Assembly (NCBI RefSeq): GCF_002102265.1
Contig: NZ_LQPG01000007.1
Span: 1-64,000 of the forward strand
Length of the DNA stretch: 64,000 nucleotides
Source of the DNA: Mycolicibacter longobardus
GTDB taxonomy: Bacteria; Actinomycetota; Actinomycetes; Mycobacteriales; Mycobacteriaceae
Direction: 5' to 3'
The notes beneath the pieces were generated by a model that was given only the letters and a program-made list of their open reading frames with translations, searched no databases and was not told the origin of the DNA. Made by a program: the position numbers and the translations under genes. Below, in pieces: positions 1-12,821 of the stretch (positions are counted from its first letter, which is position 1; every line of letters begins with the position of its first letter).

Positions 1-1264
1 GCGGTGCGGGAGCCGGGGAGGGTGCCGGAGCCGGAGCGGGCGCCGGAGCAGGCGGCTGGGCCATGGCCAGCCCGAGCGACGGCGGGGCGGGCGGCGGCGG
101 GACCGCGACCGCGGCCGCATGGTGCGCCAGAGCACCGATACCCAGGCCCCCGATCACCCCGGCCGGAGCCAGTACCGTCGAGCCGGCCAACAGCGGCAGC
201 AGCGCCGGTAGCAGCGCCGTCTGGGTGAGCGAGTAGTTGAGCACCTGGATGGTGTTGCCGATCGTGGACCCGATGATCTCGACCATCGCCAACGGCACCA
301 CAAGACCAAGGCCTTGCGGATTGAACAGTGCGGTGTACAGGATCGCCAGCAGGTCGTCGACAACAACCTTTGCGGTCAGCGCGATGTAGGTTCCCGGGTC
401 CAACGGCACCGAGAACATGTAGGCAAGGACTCCGGGGTTGAAATAGCCGAACGGATTCCCCGACCAGGCCAGCCACGAGCCAGGGACCCCCCACGGCGGC
501 AGCAACGACGAGCCGTTCTGCAGGCCGGCGAAGAGTTCTGCGAGCGGGTCCCCGATGCCGGTGTAGCCGACCTGGTCGAAGAATTCCAGCAGCTGCAGAT
601 ACAGCGGGTAGTCGCCGATGTTCGGATATTCCGGGGTGGGGATGAGTCCGTGCAGGAACGCCGCCAACTCGGCGAACCAGTCCGGCGGCGCGGGCGGTGT
701 CGCCTCCGCCGCGCCCGGCACCAGCGGGTTGAGCACCGGCGGCGCCGGGTCGAGCTGCGGTGGCGCCGCCACAGCAGCGGTCGCGGTCGCGTCGTAGCCG
801 GCCATCACGGTGGCCGCCTGCACCCACATCCGTGCGTAGTCGGCCTCGTTCAGCGCGATCGGAATCGTGTTGATCCCGAAGAAGTTGGTCGCCACCAGAA
901 CCCCGTGAACGGCATGGTTGGTGGCCAACTCGGCCATGGTCGGCATCGCCGCCAGCGCGGCGGTGTGGGCGCTCGCCGCCACCTGCTGCGCGGCCGCCAC
1001 CGCGGCCGCATCGACACCGGCGCGCACCAGCCACGCCAGGTAGGGAACGTGGGCCGCCAGGTAGGCCTCTGCGGACGGACCCTGCCACGCCCCGGCCTGC
1101 ACCTGGCCCAGCACGGCCGCCAGCTCGTCGGCGACGTCGGCGTACTCCGTGCTCAGCGCGGTCCAGGCCGCCGCCGACGCCAGCAGCGGGCCGGCTCCGG
1201 GTCCGGCCGACAGCAACGTGGAATGGACTTCCGGAGGTGACGCGATCCAGATCGGCGCGGTCAC
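1..1264 (-). CDS. PPE family protein, 3' end outside window
   Basis: PPE proteins are mycobacterial cell-surface or secreted proteins, usually exported by type VII (ESX) systems. The start is a GTG that opens with [20 protein letters not shown], the classic PPE N-terminus. The roughly 180-residue PPE domain follows, with the conserved [20 protein letters not shown] segment near residue 60. The middle is rich in Pro, Trp and Tyr, followed by a hydrophobic, Gly/Ala-rich stretch. The last visible residues are an Ala-Pro repeat tail. The frame stays open for 421 codons and runs off the left edge, so the C-terminal subfamily motif (PPW, SVP or MPTR) cannot be assigned. No PE partner lies upstream. 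A weak purine stretch (GAGAGAG) precedes the GTG. The family call is secure; its substrate or role is unknown. Confidence 0.9.
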   Translation of the reverse strand, partial: MTAPIWIASPPEVHSTLLSAGPGAGPLLASAAAWTALSTEYADVADELAAVLGQVQAGAWQGPSAEAYLAAHVPYLAWLVRAGVDAAAVAAAQQVAASAHTAALAAMPTMAELATNHAVHGVLVATNFFGINTIPIALNEADYARMWVQAATVMAGYDATATAAVAAPPQLDPAPPVLNPLVPGAAEATPPAPPDWFAELAAFLHGLIPTPEYPNIGDYPLYLQLLEFFDQVGYTGIGDPLAELFAGLQNGSSLLPPWGVPGSWLAWSGNPFGYFNPGVLAYMFSVPLDPGTYIALTAKVVVDDLLAILYTALFNPQGLGLVVPLAMVEIIGSTIGNTIQVLNYSLTQTALLPALLPLLAGSTVLAPAGVIGGLGIGALAHHAAAVAVPPPPAPPSLGLAMAQPPAPAPAPAPAPSPAPAP

Positions 1265-1577
1265 GGTCGCCAGCTCTCTCGGGGTGCTCCGCCCCGAACC
1301 GAGGGTGCGACGACGATGCCAGTATCTGGCTCTCGGGTGAGGCTCACTCCCGATAACAGTGGCGGGACCGCTCCGGATTCGCACCGGATTCCTGCATCGT
1401 CATCGCCTTACCGGCGAATTGTCGCACGTTGGACCACGCCCCGGTACTGTTCGCGCATCCAGGAGCCCGGTGTCGTCGGGGTCCTGGCGCCCCGCCGAGG
1501 GCTGTCCCCGGCCAATTGCGGAGGGCCCGCCCGGAACTCATTCCGCCGGTTCCCCCGCACCGGGTACCCTGCCAACC
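1265..1577. other. Intergenic region between divergent PPE and glycosyltransferase genes
   Basis: This stretch separates the leftward PPE gene from the rightward glycosyltransferase, so both promoters should lie here. The only element I can place is the -10 hexamer at the right end, annotated separately. Reading frames across it look like extensions of neighbouring genes and have no family signal. I see no RNA gene or repeat. Confidence 0.5.
1565..1570 (+). promoter_or_regulatory. -10 hexamer for leaderless glycosyltransferase transcript
   Basis: TACCCT fits the mycobacterial -10 consensus TANNNT and lies exactly 7 nt before the GTG at 1578. That spacing puts the transcription start at the start codon, so the mRNA would be leaderless. 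No Shine-Dalgarno sequence precedes the GTG, which agrees. The transcription start itself is inferred. Confidence 0.5.
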
Positions 1578-3284
1578 GTGTCCGACCCGGCGAACACCCG
1601 TTCCGCGATCTGCCTCAACATGATCGTGCGAGACGAAGCCCACGTCATTCAGGAGGTGTTGGACGCCGCCGCGCCCTACATCAGTTCGTGGGTGATCGTC
1701 GATACCGGCTCACAGGACGGAACCCAGCAGGTGATCCGCGACCACATGGCGGCACTGGGCATCCCTGGTGAGCTTTACGAACGGCCCTGGCACAACTTCG
1801 GGCACAACCGCACCGAGGCGCTGACCCTCGCCCAGGGCCGTGCCGACTACATCTGGGTCATAGACGCCGACGACGAGGTCCTGGGCACACCCGATTTCAC
1901 CGGTCTGAACGCCGACGTCTACCTGGTGTGTATCCGGCAGGGCCCCAACGCCTACTGGCGCCCCCAAGTGTTCCGCGACGGGTTGCCGGTGCGCTACGCC
2001 GGTGTGGTCCACGAGCACGTCGAATACGACAAAGAGGCCTACGTCACCGGCTATATCGGTGGCGACTTCGCCATCGAATCGCGGCGCCTCGGGGCCCGCA
2101 ACCTGGATCCGCAGAAGTATGCGCGCGACCGCGATCTGCTGCTGGCTGAGGTCGAACGCAATCCCGAGGACGCACGGTCCGTCTTCTACCTCGCGCAAAG
2201 CTACTTCGATCTGGAGGACTACGCCGTCGCGCGCACGTGGTATGCGCGGCGAGCCGAAATGGGGGGCTATGACGAAGAGGTGTACTACTCGCTGTTCCGC
2301 CTAGCCGCGGCCGTGGAAGCACTCGATGAACCGTGGACTGACGTACGGGATGCCTACCTCCACGCCTGGGGGTTCCGACCGACCCGCGCCGAACCGCTGT
2401 ACCAACTGGCCCGATACCTGCGCCTCAACGGAAATTACCGACTCGCCTACGGGTTCGCCCGATGCGCGGCCGCTATCCCGCTCACGCAGGACGAGCTGTT
2501 CGTCTACACCGATGCCTACACCTGGCGCTCGACCGATGAGCAGGCAGTCTGCGCCGACTGGATCGGCAAGCACGAAGAAACGTTCACGCTGTGCCGGGGC
2601 CTGCTGGCCCGACCCGACGTGCCCGAGGAGGATCGTCAACGGATCGCCGCCAACCGCGACGTTCCGGTCCCGTACATGCTGGATGCCGCATCACCATATC
2701 CGGAAGCCCTGGCACACAGCCTGATTGCCGGCCCACCCGACGCCGAAGTGACCGTGAGCCTGCTCGCCGGACCCGACCAAGCCAGTACCGAGCAGACCCT
2801 GAACTCGTTCCTGAACTGCTGCCTCGACGTGACGCGCTGCGGCCGCTTCCTGGTGATCGACACCGGCCTATCGGGAACCGATCGGGCCACCCTGGCGCAG
2901 CGGTACGGATTCATCGAGTTCGCCGATGCCCCTGCGGCCGGACCCGGCGACCAGCTCGAGTGGATCCGCACCCAGATCGGCGGACGATTCTGGCTGCACC
3001 TGGGCCAAGGCTGGCGATTCTTCGCCCCGGAGAACCTCATCACCCGACTGACCGACGTACTGGAGGCCGAACCGCAGGTGTTCCAGGTGGGCATCAACTT
3101 CACCGACGCGGTGAAGCTGACCGGCACCTGCGCCGCCGAGGACATCGTGCGCCGCGCCCCCGGCGCAGGCCGCTACCTGTTGACAGAGCGGCCTGCCACC
3201 GGCCCGGCGATGTTCGACACCGCGCGGATGAACCACGTCGGCGGCACCGCCACCCTCGACGAAGTTCTCTGCATCACGGACTGA
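1578..3284 (+). CDS. Family 2 glycosyltransferase with TPR-like C-terminal half
   Basis: A 568-residue protein. The N-terminal ~200 residues form a GT-A glycosyltransferase domain: LNMIVRDEA at 13-21, the nucleotide-sugar strand VDTGSQDGT at 41-49, and the DXD-type metal site in IDADDE near 95-100. It probably transfers a sugar from a nucleotide donor, but donor and acceptor cannot be read from sequence. The middle (about 200-400) is helical with spaced Tyr/Ala/Leu residues resembling tetratricopeptide repeats, as in the TPR-containing GT2 group. The C-terminal ~150 residues look like a second, degenerate Rossmann-type domain. Longer in-frame starts upstream were rejected because the GTG gives the natural family N-terminus and sits 7 nt after a good -10 hexamer. 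It ends 18 nt from the convergent icd stop and stands alone. Confidence 0.8.
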   Translation: MSDPANTRSAICLNMIVRDEAHVIQEVLDAAAPYISSWVIVDTGSQDGTQQVIRDHMAALGIPGELYERPWHNFGHNRTEALTLAQGRADYIWVIDADDEVLGTPDFTGLNADVYLVCIRQGPNAYWRPQVFRDGLPVRYAGVVHEHVEYDKEAYVTGYIGGDFAIESRRLGARNLDPQKYARDRDLLLAEVERNPEDARSVFYLAQSYFDLEDYAVARTWYARRAEMGGYDEEVYYSLFRLAAAVEALDEPWTDVRDAYLHAWGFRPTRAEPLYQLARYLRLNGNYRLAYGFARCAAAIPLTQDELFVYTDAYTWRSTDEQAVCADWIGKHEETFTLCRGLLARPDVPEEDRQRIAANRDVPVPYMLDAASPYPEALAHSLIAGPPDAEVTVSLLAGPDQASTEQTLNSFLNCCLDVTRCGRFLVIDTGLSGTDRATLAQRYGFIEFADAPAAGPGDQLEWIRTQIGGRFWLHLGQGWRFFAPENLITRLTDVLEAEPQVFQVGINFTDAVKLTGTCAAEDIVRRAPGAGRYLLTERPATGPAMFDTARMNHVGGTATLDEVLCITD

Positions 3285-3302
3285 GCCCACCGGCAGATCG
3301 GG

Positions 3303-5537
<2,235 letters not shown>

Positions 5538-5679
5538 GGCTGTTCTCCCGGCGTCAGGTTCGTAGCGATCATTGATGCCGCGTGGTACACGGCGGCATCA
5601 GTATCGCGTACCGGCCCCGCGCGTACACCGCCGGTGAGCAGGTGGCGACATCTCCGGGAGATGCGATAGGCTGCGTGAC

Positions 5680-5801
5680 GGTCATGAGTGCCAGCGCTAA
5701 GCCCCGGCTTGCTGGCCGGCAACCCTCCAACCGCGGTGGGGTGCCCCGGGTGAAAGACCGGGTTGAGTAGCCACCGTCGGCTACGCGGCAAGCGCGGGTC
5801 C
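5680..5801 (+). promoter_or_regulatory. SAM-IV riboswitch upstream of metZ
   Basis: This leader has the SAM-IV aptamer layout described in Actinobacteria. It opens with GGTCATGAGTGCCAGCG, followed by the core AAGCCCCGGCTTGCTGGCCG and GCAACCCTCC, a short hairpin closed by GGTGGGGTGCCCC, GGGTGAA, a GTAGCC/GGCTAC hairpin, and the closing GGCAAGCGCGGGTC that can form the pseudoknot. SAM-IV is known to bind S-adenosylmethionine and lower expression of methionine genes. It lies about 130 nt before the metZ start codon, on the same strand, with the Cys-rich leader between. The exact ends are approximate because no covariance model was run. Confidence 0.9.
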
Positions 5802-5837
5802 GCCACAACGGGCCCCCCGAGTAGACAGGGGAACCTG

Positions 5838-5882
5838 ATGCGTGCCTCCTTGTGCCCGCTCTCCCGTTGCTGTTGTCGCTGA
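5838..5882 (+). CDS. Cysteine-rich leader peptide (14 aa) before metZ
   Basis: The small frame reads MRASLCPLSRCCCR and stops with TGA. Four of 14 residues are Cys, three consecutive (TGC TGT TGT) just before the stop. A purine-rich AGGGGAACC sits 5-7 nt before the ATG, a plausible ribosome binding site. It begins about 36 nt after the riboswitch and ends 49 nt before metZ. Polycysteine small ORFs acting as cysteine-responsive attenuators upstream of sulfur genes have been described in mycobacteria. By analogy, ribosome stalling at the Cys run when Cys-tRNA is scarce would raise metZ expression. I infer the role; I did not identify a specific antiterminator fold. Confidence 0.65.
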   Translation: MRASLCPLSRCCCR

Positions 5883-5931
5883 AACCCCACTCCTGCACCA
5901 GCGATAACACCCACGAAGAAGGCATTCACCA

Positions 5932-7272
5932 ATGAGCACCGACAACAACGTCGACCCAGCTGCGCACTGGTCGTTCGAGACCAAGCAGGTCCACGTCGGG
6001 CAGGTTCCCGACGCTGCCACCAACGCCCGCGCGCTGCCGATCTACCAGACCACCTCCTACACGTTCGACAACACCGATCACGCGGCCAAGCTGTTCGGCC
6101 TGGAGGTTCCGGGCAACATCTACACCCGGATCATGAACCCGACCAATGACGTCGTCGAGCAGCGGATCGCCGCGCTCGAGGGCGGGGTCGCCGCCCTGCT
6201 GCTGGCCTCCGGGCAGGCCGCGGAGACCTACGCGATCCTGAACATCGCCGGTGCCGGCGACCACATCGTTTCCAGCCCGCGACTCTACGGCGGTACCTAC
6301 AACCTGTTCCACTACTCGCTGCCCAAGCTGGGTATCGAGACCACCTTCGTCGAGGACCCCGATGACCTGGAGTCCTGGCGGGCGGCGGTGCGGCCGAACA
6401 CCAAGGCCTTCTTCGCCGAGACCATCTCCAACCCGAAGATCGACGTGCTCGACATCCCGGGAGTGTCGGCGGTGGCCCACGAGCACGGGGTGCCGCTGAT
6501 CGTGGACAACACCGTTGCCACCCCCTACCTGATCCAGCCGCTGGCCCACGGCGCCGACATCGTGGTGCACTCGGCCACCAAGTACCTGGGCGGGCACGGC
6601 TCGGCGATCGCGGGCGTGATCGTCGACGGCGGCACCTTCGACTGGACCCAGGGCCGCCACCCGGGCTTCACCACCCCCGACCCGAGCTACCACGGGGTGG
6701 TCTTCGCCGACCTGGGAGCTCCGGCGTTCGCGCTGAAGGTCCGGGTGCAGCTCCTGCGCGACCTGGGCGCGGCGGTCTCGCCGTTCAACGCCTTCCTGAT
6801 CGCCCAGGGCCTGGAGACGCTGAGTCTGCGGGTGGAGCGTCACGTCGCCAACGCCCAGCGGGTCGCGGAGTTCCTGGAGGCCCGCGACGACGTGTTGAGC
6901 GTCAACTACGCCGGGCTGTCCAGTTCGCCGTGGCATGCCCGGGCCCGCCAACTGGCACCGAAGGGTGTCGGCGGCGTGCTCTCCTTCGAGCTCGCCGGGG
7001 GTATCGACGCCGGCCGGGCCTTCGTCGACGCCCTGCAGCTACACAGCCACGTCGCCAACATCGGTGACGTGCGCTCGCTGGTCATTCATCCGGCGTCGAC
7101 GACACACGCCCAGCTCAGCGCCGAAGAGCAGCTGGCCAGCGGTGTCACCCCGGGCCTGGTGCGGCTGGCGGTCGGCATCGAGGGCATCGACGACATCCTG
7201 GCCGACCTGGAGCTCGGCTTCACCGCAGCCTCAGCACAGCTCGGCGACTCGTCGGCGCTGGCGGCTCGTTGA
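5932..7272 (+). CDS. metZ: O-acetylhomoserine sulfhydrylase
   Basis: This cytosolic PLP enzyme makes homocysteine from O-acetylhomoserine and sulfide, the step after MetX. Its 446 residues belong to the Cys/Met-metabolism PLP family. The Schiff-base lysine is K217 in [11 protein letters not shown], the cofactor-stacking region includes [20 protein letters not shown] near 64-83, and [13 protein letters not shown] near 190 carries the PLP-binding Asp. It is the metC (Rv3340) counterpart. The gene lies behind a SAM-IV riboswitch and Cys-rich leader, so SAM and probably cysteine levels set its expression. A GAAGAAGG sequence precedes the ATG. Its stop is 11 nt before the preferred metX start, or overlaps an alternative TTG by 4 nt, so the two are co-transcribed. 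Confidence 0.95.
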   Translation: MSTDNNVDPAAHWSFETKQVHVGQVPDAATNARALPIYQTTSYTFDNTDHAAKLFGLEVPGNIYTRIMNPTNDVVEQRIAALEGGVAALLLASGQAAETYAILNIAGAGDHIVSSPRLYGGTYNLFHYSLPKLGIETTFVEDPDDLESWRAAVRPNTKAFFAETISNPKIDVLDIPGVSAVAHEHGVPLIVDNTVATPYLIQPLAHGADIVVHSATKYLGGHGSAIAGVIVDGGTFDWTQGRHPGFTTPDPSYHGVVFADLGAPAFALKVRVQLLRDLGAAVSPFNAFLIAQGLETLSLRVERHVANAQRVAEFLEARDDVLSVNYAGLSSSPWHARARQLAPKGVGGVLSFELAGGIDAGRAFVDALQLHSHVANIGDVRSLVIHPASTTHAQLSAEEQLASGVTPGLVRLAVGIEGIDDILADLELGFTAASAQLGDSSALAAR

Positions 7273-7283
7273 GGCGGTCCCCG

Positions 7284-8423
7284 GTGACGATCTCCGACGT
7301 GTCCAGGCAGCTGCTGCCCGCCGAGTCAGAGACCGGCGTGGTCGACATCGGGTCGCTGACGTTGGAGTGCGGCGCGGTGCTCGACGATGTGCATATCGCC
7401 GTGCAGCGCTGGGGCGAGCTGTCAGCGCGGCGCGACAACGTCGTGATGGTGCTGCACGCGCTGACCGGGGACTCCCACGTCACCGGGCCCGCCGGGCCGG
7501 GGCATCCCACCCCGGGCTGGTGGGACGGGATCATCGGGCCCGGCGCCCCGATCGACACCGACCGCTGGTGCGCGGTAGCCACCAACGTGTTGGGCGGCTG
7601 CCGCGGCTCGACCGGTCCCGGATCCCTGGCTCGCGACGGAAAGCCCTGGGGTTCAAGGTTTCCCGCGATCTCGATTCGTGACCAGGTCCAGGCCGACGTC
7701 GCCGCACTGGCCGCGCTCGGCATCACCGAGGTGGCCGCGGTGGTGGGCGGTTCGATGGGCGGTGCCCGCGGGCTGGAGTGGATGGTCGGACACCCGGACC
7801 GGGTGGGCGCGGGCCTGCTGCTGGCCGTCGGCGCCCGGGCGACCGCCGACCAGATCGGCACCCAGAGCACCCAGATCGCCGCGATCAAGGCCGACCCGGA
7901 CTGGCAGGGCGGGGACTACCACGGCACCGGCCGCAGTCCCGACGCCGGGCTGGCGATCGCCCGGCGTATCGCGCACCTGACCTACCGCGGCGAGGCCGAG
8001 CTGGACCGGCGGTTCGCCAACGACGCCCAGGACGGGGAGGACCCGACCAACGGCGGCCGCTACGCGGCCCAGAGCTACCTGGAACATCAGGGCGCGAAGC
8101 TGGTGGCCCGGTTCGACGCCGGCAGTTACGTGACCCTGAGCGAGTCGCTGTCCAGCTACGACGTGGGAGCCGGGCGTGGCGGGGTGGCCGCGGCGCTACG
8201 CGGCTGTCCGGTGCCGGCGGTGGTCGCCGGGATCACCTCCGACCGGCTGTATCCGCTGCGCCTGCAGGCCGAGCTGGCCGAGTTGCTGCCGGGCTGCGAC
8301 GGCCTGCAGGTGGTGGATTCCGACTGCGGGCACGACGGCTTCCTGCTGGAGACCGACCGGGTCGGCGAGCTGATCCGCCAGACCCTGGATTTGGCGGCCA
8401 CGGCCGGGGACCACCGGCGGTGA
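7284..8423 (+). CDS. metX: Homoserine O-acetyltransferase
   Basis: It transfers acetyl from acetyl-CoA to homoserine, feeding MetZ. The 379-residue alpha/beta hydrolase fold carries nucleophile S157 in [12 protein letters not shown], an oxyanion region near [14 protein letters not shown], the Asp of ITSDRLYPL near 320, and the His of GHDGF at 350. These are the MetX catalytic triad. It is the Rv3341 (metA) counterpart. I chose the GTG that gives VTISDVSRQ because it aligns with the Mtb N-terminus MTISDV. A TTG at 7269 would add five residues and overlap the metZ stop, which is possible but less likely. The stop overlaps the next gene's GTG by 4 nt (GTGA), typical of translational coupling. 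Confidence 0.95.
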   Translation: MTISDVSRQLLPAESETGVVDIGSLTLECGAVLDDVHIAVQRWGELSARRDNVVMVLHALTGDSHVTGPAGPGHPTPGWWDGIIGPGAPIDTDRWCAVATNVLGGCRGSTGPGSLARDGKPWGSRFPAISIRDQVQADVAALAALGITEVAAVVGGSMGGARGLEWMVGHPDRVGAGLLLAVGARATADQIGTQSTQIAAIKADPDWQGGDYHGTGRSPDAGLAIARRIAHLTYRGEAELDRRFANDAQDGEDPTNGGRYAAQSYLEHQGAKLVARFDAGSYVTLSESLSSYDVGAGRGGVAAALRGCPVPAVVAGITSDRLYPLRLQAELAELLPGCDGLQVVDSDCGHDGFLLETDRVGELIRQTLDLAATAGDHRR

Positions 8424-9172
8424 GCCCGTCCGGACAGGCCCGGCGCGACCGCTCGCTGTCGTTCGGCTCGCAGGCCGCCGCCTACGAGCGTGGCCGCCCG
8501 TCCTATCCCCCGGACGCGATCGACTGGCTGCTGCCGCCGGATGCCCGCGACGTCCTGGATCTGGGCGCCGGCACCGGCAAGCTGACCGCCCGGCTGGTGG
8601 AGCGCGGCCTGGACGTGGTGGCCGTGGACCCGATCGCCGAGATGCTGGAGGTGCTGGCCACCGCGCTGCCGGGGACCCCGGCCCTGCTCGGGACCGCCGA
8701 GCAGATCCCGCTGCCGGACAACAGCGTGGACGCCGTGCTGGTGGCGCAGGCCTGGCATTGGTTCGACGCCAGTCGGGCCATCCCCGAGGTGGTTCGGGTG
8801 CTGCGACCGGGTGGCCGGCTGGGCCTGGTGTGGAACACCCGCGACGAACGGCTGGGCTGGGTCAAGGAGCTGGGCAACATCATCGGCCGCGAGGACGCCC
8901 GCGACGCGGTGGATGGCGGGGTGAGCCTGCCCGCACCGTTCGGCGACATCGAAAGCCACCAGGTGGAGTGGACCAACTACCTGACACCGCAGGCGCTGAT
9001 CGACCTGGTCGCCTCCCGCAGTTACTGCATCACCTCACCGGACGCGGTGCGCACCAAGACTCTGGACCAGGTGCGCAACTTGCTGGCCACCCATCCGGCG
9101 CTGGTGGGCTCGACCGGGCTGGCACTGCCCTACGTCACGGTGTGCACGCGAGCGACGCTGCACGACTCGTAG
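8420..9172 (+). CDS. Class I SAM-dependent methyltransferase
   Basis: A 250-residue methyltransferase matching Mtb Rv3342. SAM-binding motif I is [12 protein letters not shown] at about 46-57; the acidic strand-2 residue is in VVAVDP; motif IV is [13 protein letters not shown] near 110, followed by [16 protein letters not shown]. The Met11-type HWF signature places it in the UbiE/Met11-like group. The acceptor substrate is unknown. It is the third gene of the riboswitch-controlled operon and overlaps metX by 4 nt, so a link to methyl-group or SAM metabolism is a reasonable inference but unproven. A purely positional upstream extension was rejected because it would read across metX in the wrong frame. 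Confidence 0.85.
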   Translation: MSPSGQARRDRSLSFGSQAAAYERGRPSYPPDAIDWLLPPDARDVLDLGAGTGKLTARLVERGLDVVAVDPIAEMLEVLATALPGTPALLGTAEQIPLPDNSVDAVLVAQAWHWFDASRAIPEVVRVLRPGGRLGLVWNTRDERLGWVKELGNIIGREDARDAVDGGVSLPAPFGDIESHQVEWTNYLTPQALIDLVASRSYCITSPDAVRTKTLDQVRNLLATHPALVGSTGLALPYVTVCTRATLHDS

Positions 9173-9288
9173 ACAAACCGTGACGCGGCGGATTCGTCGT
9201 TGTGACCGCTTTGATGCAGGATTTCAATCAAGGACGTTCGGCGATCTTCGGGGTGCCTGTCGCCGCCGGAGGCTAACGAGGGGGATGC

Positions 9289-9723
9289 ATGCGACGTTTC
9301 ACGGTCAAAGCAGGGCTGGGGGTGGGTGCCGGCCTGATCGCCGCCGCGGGATTCGCAGCGCCGGCGCAGGCGAGCCCCGTCGACACCTCGTTCCTGTCCG
9401 ATCTGGCCGGCGCGGGCATCCCGGTCGCCGACCCGGCCGCGACGGCTGAGCTGGGCCAGTCCGTCTGCCCGATGATCACCGAGCCCGCCGGCACCGCCGC
9501 CTCGGTGGCGGCTCCGGTCAGCGGACTGGGCGGCGGTCCCGCCATGTCACCGGAGATGGCGCAGATGTTCACCGAGATCGCGGTGCAGGTCTACTGCCCG
9601 CAGATGCTGTCGCAGTTGGCCAACGGCCAGGTGCCGGAGCTGCCGCAGATCCCGGGGATGTCGCTGGGTATCCCCGGCCTGTCCGGTGGGATCCCGGCCA
9701 TTCCGGCCATCCCTGCGCTGTAG
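9289..9723 (+). CDS. Secreted DUF732-like protein with Pro/Ile-rich tail
   Basis: A 144-residue exported protein. Residues 1-30 form a Sec signal peptide (MRRF, a hydrophobic run, then APAQA-S as a likely cleavage site). The mature part has two cysteines about 46 apart (SVCPM and VYCPQ), which could form a disulfide, and a helical segment MSPEMAQMFTEIAVQ, consistent with the mycobacterial DUF732 family. The tail ends in repeats of G-I-P and A-I-P. A GAGGGGGATGC ribosome binding site precedes the ATG. It converges on the mycolate methyltransferase operon with 17 nt between stops. The function is unknown; it is placed by family resemblance. Confidence 0.75.
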   Translation: MRRFTVKAGLGVGAGLIAAAGFAAPAQASPVDTSFLSDLAGAGIPVADPAATAELGQSVCPMITEPAGTAASVAAPVSGLGGGPAMSPEMAQMFTEIAVQVYCPQMLSQLANGQVPELPQIPGMSLGIPGLSGGIPAIPAIPAL

Positions 9724-9740
9724 CGCGGTCATCGCCAGAC

Positions 9741-10604
9741 CTACTTCTGCAGGGTGAACTGGTTGACGTCGATGTAGCCGGTCCGGAATCCGTCGGCGCA
9801 ACCGGTCAGGTAGTGCATGTAGCGGTCGTAGACCTCCTGGCCCTGGAGCTCGATGGCCTTGTCCCGGTTGCTCGCCAGCGCGGCCGCCCAACAGTCGAGG
9901 GTCCGGGCGTAGTGCGGCTGCAGCGACTGCCGTCGGGTCAACGTGAAGCCGGCCCGAGCCGAGTGATCCTCGACCATCTCGATGGTGGGTAGCCGGCCAC
10001 CCGGGAAGATCTCGGTGGCGATGAACTTGATGAAGCGGGCCATCGCGAAGGTCAGCGGCATGCCGCGCGCGGTCATCTGCGGCAGGGTCAAACCCGTGAT
10101 GGTGTGCAGGAGCATCACCCCGTCCGGCGGCAGCGCGGCGTGGGCCATGGCGAAAAAGTCGTCGTAGCGTTCGTGGCCGAAGTGCTCGAACGCGCCGATC
10201 GACACGATCCGATCGACCGGTTCGCGGAAGTTCTCCCAGCCCTCCAACAGCACCCGCTTGGTGCGTCTGCTGTCCATCGCGTCGAACATCGCCTGCACGT
10301 GGACAGCCTGGTTTCTGCTCAGGGTCAGCCCGGTGACGTTGACGTCATGGTTTTCCACCGCGCGCCGCATGGTGGCGCCCCAGCCACAGCCGATATCGAG
10401 CAGCGTCATGCCAGGGCGCAGGCCCAGCTTGCCCAGCGCCAGGTCGACCTTGGCCAGCTGGGCCTGTTCGAGTGTCATGTCGTCACGCTCGAAGTAGGCG
10501 CAACTGTACGTCTGGGTCGGATCGAGGAAGAGCCGGAAAAACTCGTCGGAGAGGTCGTAATGGGCCTGCACGTCTTCGAAATGCGGTTTCAGATTCCTTG
10601 CCAT
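9741..10604 (-). CDS. mmaA2: Mycolic acid methyltransferase / cyclopropane synthase, MmaA2-like
   Basis: Enzymes of this family add a SAM-derived methylene or methyl to double bonds of meromycolyl-ACP. The protein is 287 residues, the same as MmaA2, from the ATG giving [20 protein letters not shown], which matches MmaA2 nearly residue for residue. An in-frame GTG/ATG 33 nt upstream lies in the gap to the preceding gene and is less likely. Seen features are [10 protein letters not shown] (bicarbonate-site Cys), SAM motif [14 protein letters not shown] near 70, [15 protein letters not shown] near 135, and LLHTITGL with the active-site His. MmaA2 makes the distal cyclopropane of alpha-mycolates in Mtb; the precise double bond used here is inferred. 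It is the last gene of the four-gene operon. Confidence 0.85.
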   Translation of the reverse strand: MARNLKPHFEDVQAHYDLSDEFFRLFLDPTQTYSCAYFERDDMTLEQAQLAKVDLALGKLGLRPGMTLLDIGCGWGATMRRAVENHDVNVTGLTLSRNQAVHVQAMFDAMDSRRTKRVLLEGWENFREPVDRIVSIGAFEHFGHERYDDFFAMAHAALPPDGVMLLHTITGLTLPQMTARGMPLTFAMARFIKFIATEIFPGGRLPTIEMVEDHSARAGFTLTRRQSLQPHYARTLDCWAAALASNRDKAIELQGQEVYDRYMHYLTGCADGFRTGYIDVNQFTLQK

Positions 10605-10646
10605 GACAATGCGCTTTCGGCCATACGCCGAAAGCACTCCCCCCTT

Positions 10647-11909
10647 CTAGTACTTTCCGAAGGCAAGCGCGACGTTGTGCCCGCCGAACCCGAACGAATT
10701 GCTGATCGCGTGGTGGTAGTCGCCCGCGCGCGGATCCCCGGCGACGACGTCCAAGTCGATCTCCGGGTCGAGGCGATGCAGATTGAGCGTCTGCGGGACC
10801 ACGCCGTCCCGCAGCGCCAGCACGGTCAGGATCGCCTCCACCGCCCCGACCGCGCCGACCGAATGGCCGAGGGCGGCCTTCGGGGCGTACACCGCCGGCC
10901 GGTGGGCTCCCATGGCGTTGTTGATCGCCTGGGCTTCGGCCAGGTCGCCGATCCGGGTGCCGGTGGCGTGCGCATTGACATGGTCGATGTCAGCCGGGAC
11001 CAGGCCGGCGAGTTCCATCGCCCGTGTCATGGCATGGCCGGCCCGTTCGCCGAGCGGATCGGGCGCCACGATGTGGTGGCCGTCGGAGGTGATGCCGGCA
11101 CCCATCAACCGTCCGAGAATGGTTGCCCCGCGCGCCTTTGCGTGCGCCAGGGTCTCGATCACCATCAAGGCACCCGCCTCGCCGAACACGAACCCGTTGC
11201 GGTCGGCGTCGAACGGACGGCAGGCACCGGCGGGGTCGTCGTTGGTGGTGGACAACACGATGCGCATCGCAGCGAATCCCGCGATGGGGACCGCCTCGAT
11301 CTTGGTCTCGACGCCGCCGCAGATCGCGATGTCGGCTTCGTCGTAGACGATGTTGCGCCAGGCCTGCGCGATACCCTCCGCCCCGGAGGCGCAGGCCGAA
11401 ACCGGGGTGAAGACACCGGCTTTGGCGCCGCGTTCCAGCCCGACGGCGGCGGCAGCCGCATTGGGCATGTACTTCTGCACCCCCAGCGGTGAGACGGCCT
11501 TCATGCCGCGCGCCACCATGCCCTGATATCCCCAGACCAGTTCCTCGGGTGACCCGAGTCCGGTGCCGATCGACACCAGCAACCGCCGCGGATCCACCTC
11601 TGGCGAACCGGCATTCGCCCAGACCCGGCGGCCGAGGATGACCGACATCTTCTGCAGATACGACAGCCGGTGCAGTTCCTTGCGGGTCAGCTCGTGGTCG
11701 AACTCCTCGAGCAGGTGTCCGCCGATCCGGACCGGCAGGTCGAACCGCTCGACGAAAGGGTCGTCGAGCTTGCGGATGCCGCTTTGGCCGTCCAGCAACT
11801 TCTTCCAGGTGTCGTCGACATTCGTCGCCAGTGCGGTCGTCATCGCGACACCGGTGACAACCACCTCGGGGAGGCCGTGCCCCGTTGCGAACCGAGTGGA
11901 TGGAGCCAT
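10647..11909 (-). CDS. Beta-ketoacyl-ACP synthase, KasA/KasB-like
   Basis: This FAS-II condensing enzyme extends a growing meromycolyl-ACP by malonyl-ACP. The 420 residues give catalytic Cys173 in [10 protein letters not shown], His314 in HVNAHATGT, Lys344 in PKAALGHS, and His349, matching the KasA catalytic set in order and spacing. The C-terminus [17 protein letters not shown] is also KAS II-typical. The gating region is diverged from remembered KasA, so this is a paralogue rather than the housekeeping gene, which normally sits in the fabD-acpM-kasA-kasB cluster. The ATG follows GCGAGGCGGGGAT. It lies 24 nt after the MmaA1-like gene and about 42 nt before the MmaA2-like gene. That nesting suggests it works on the same modified mycolate chains. 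Confidence 0.88.
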   Translation of the reverse strand: MAPSTRFATGHGLPEVVVTGVAMTTALATNVDDTWKKLLDGQSGIRKLDDPFVERFDLPVRIGGHLLEEFDHELTRKELHRLSYLQKMSVILGRRVWANAGSPEVDPRRLLVSIGTGLGSPEELVWGYQGMVARGMKAVSPLGVQKYMPNAAAAAVGLERGAKAGVFTPVSACASGAEGIAQAWRNIVYDEADIAICGGVETKIEAVPIAGFAAMRIVLSTTNDDPAGACRPFDADRNGFVFGEAGALMVIETLAHAKARGATILGRLMGAGITSDGHHIVAPDPLGERAGHAMTRAMELAGLVPADIDHVNAHATGTRIGDLAEAQAINNAMGAHRPAVYAPKAALGHSVGAVGAVEAILTVLALRDGVVPQTLNLHRLDPEIDLDVVAGDPRAGDYHHAISNSFGFGGHNVALAFGKY

Positions 11910-11933
11910 ATCCCCGCCTCGCTTCCCTGGTCG

Positions 11934-12821
<888 letters not shown>

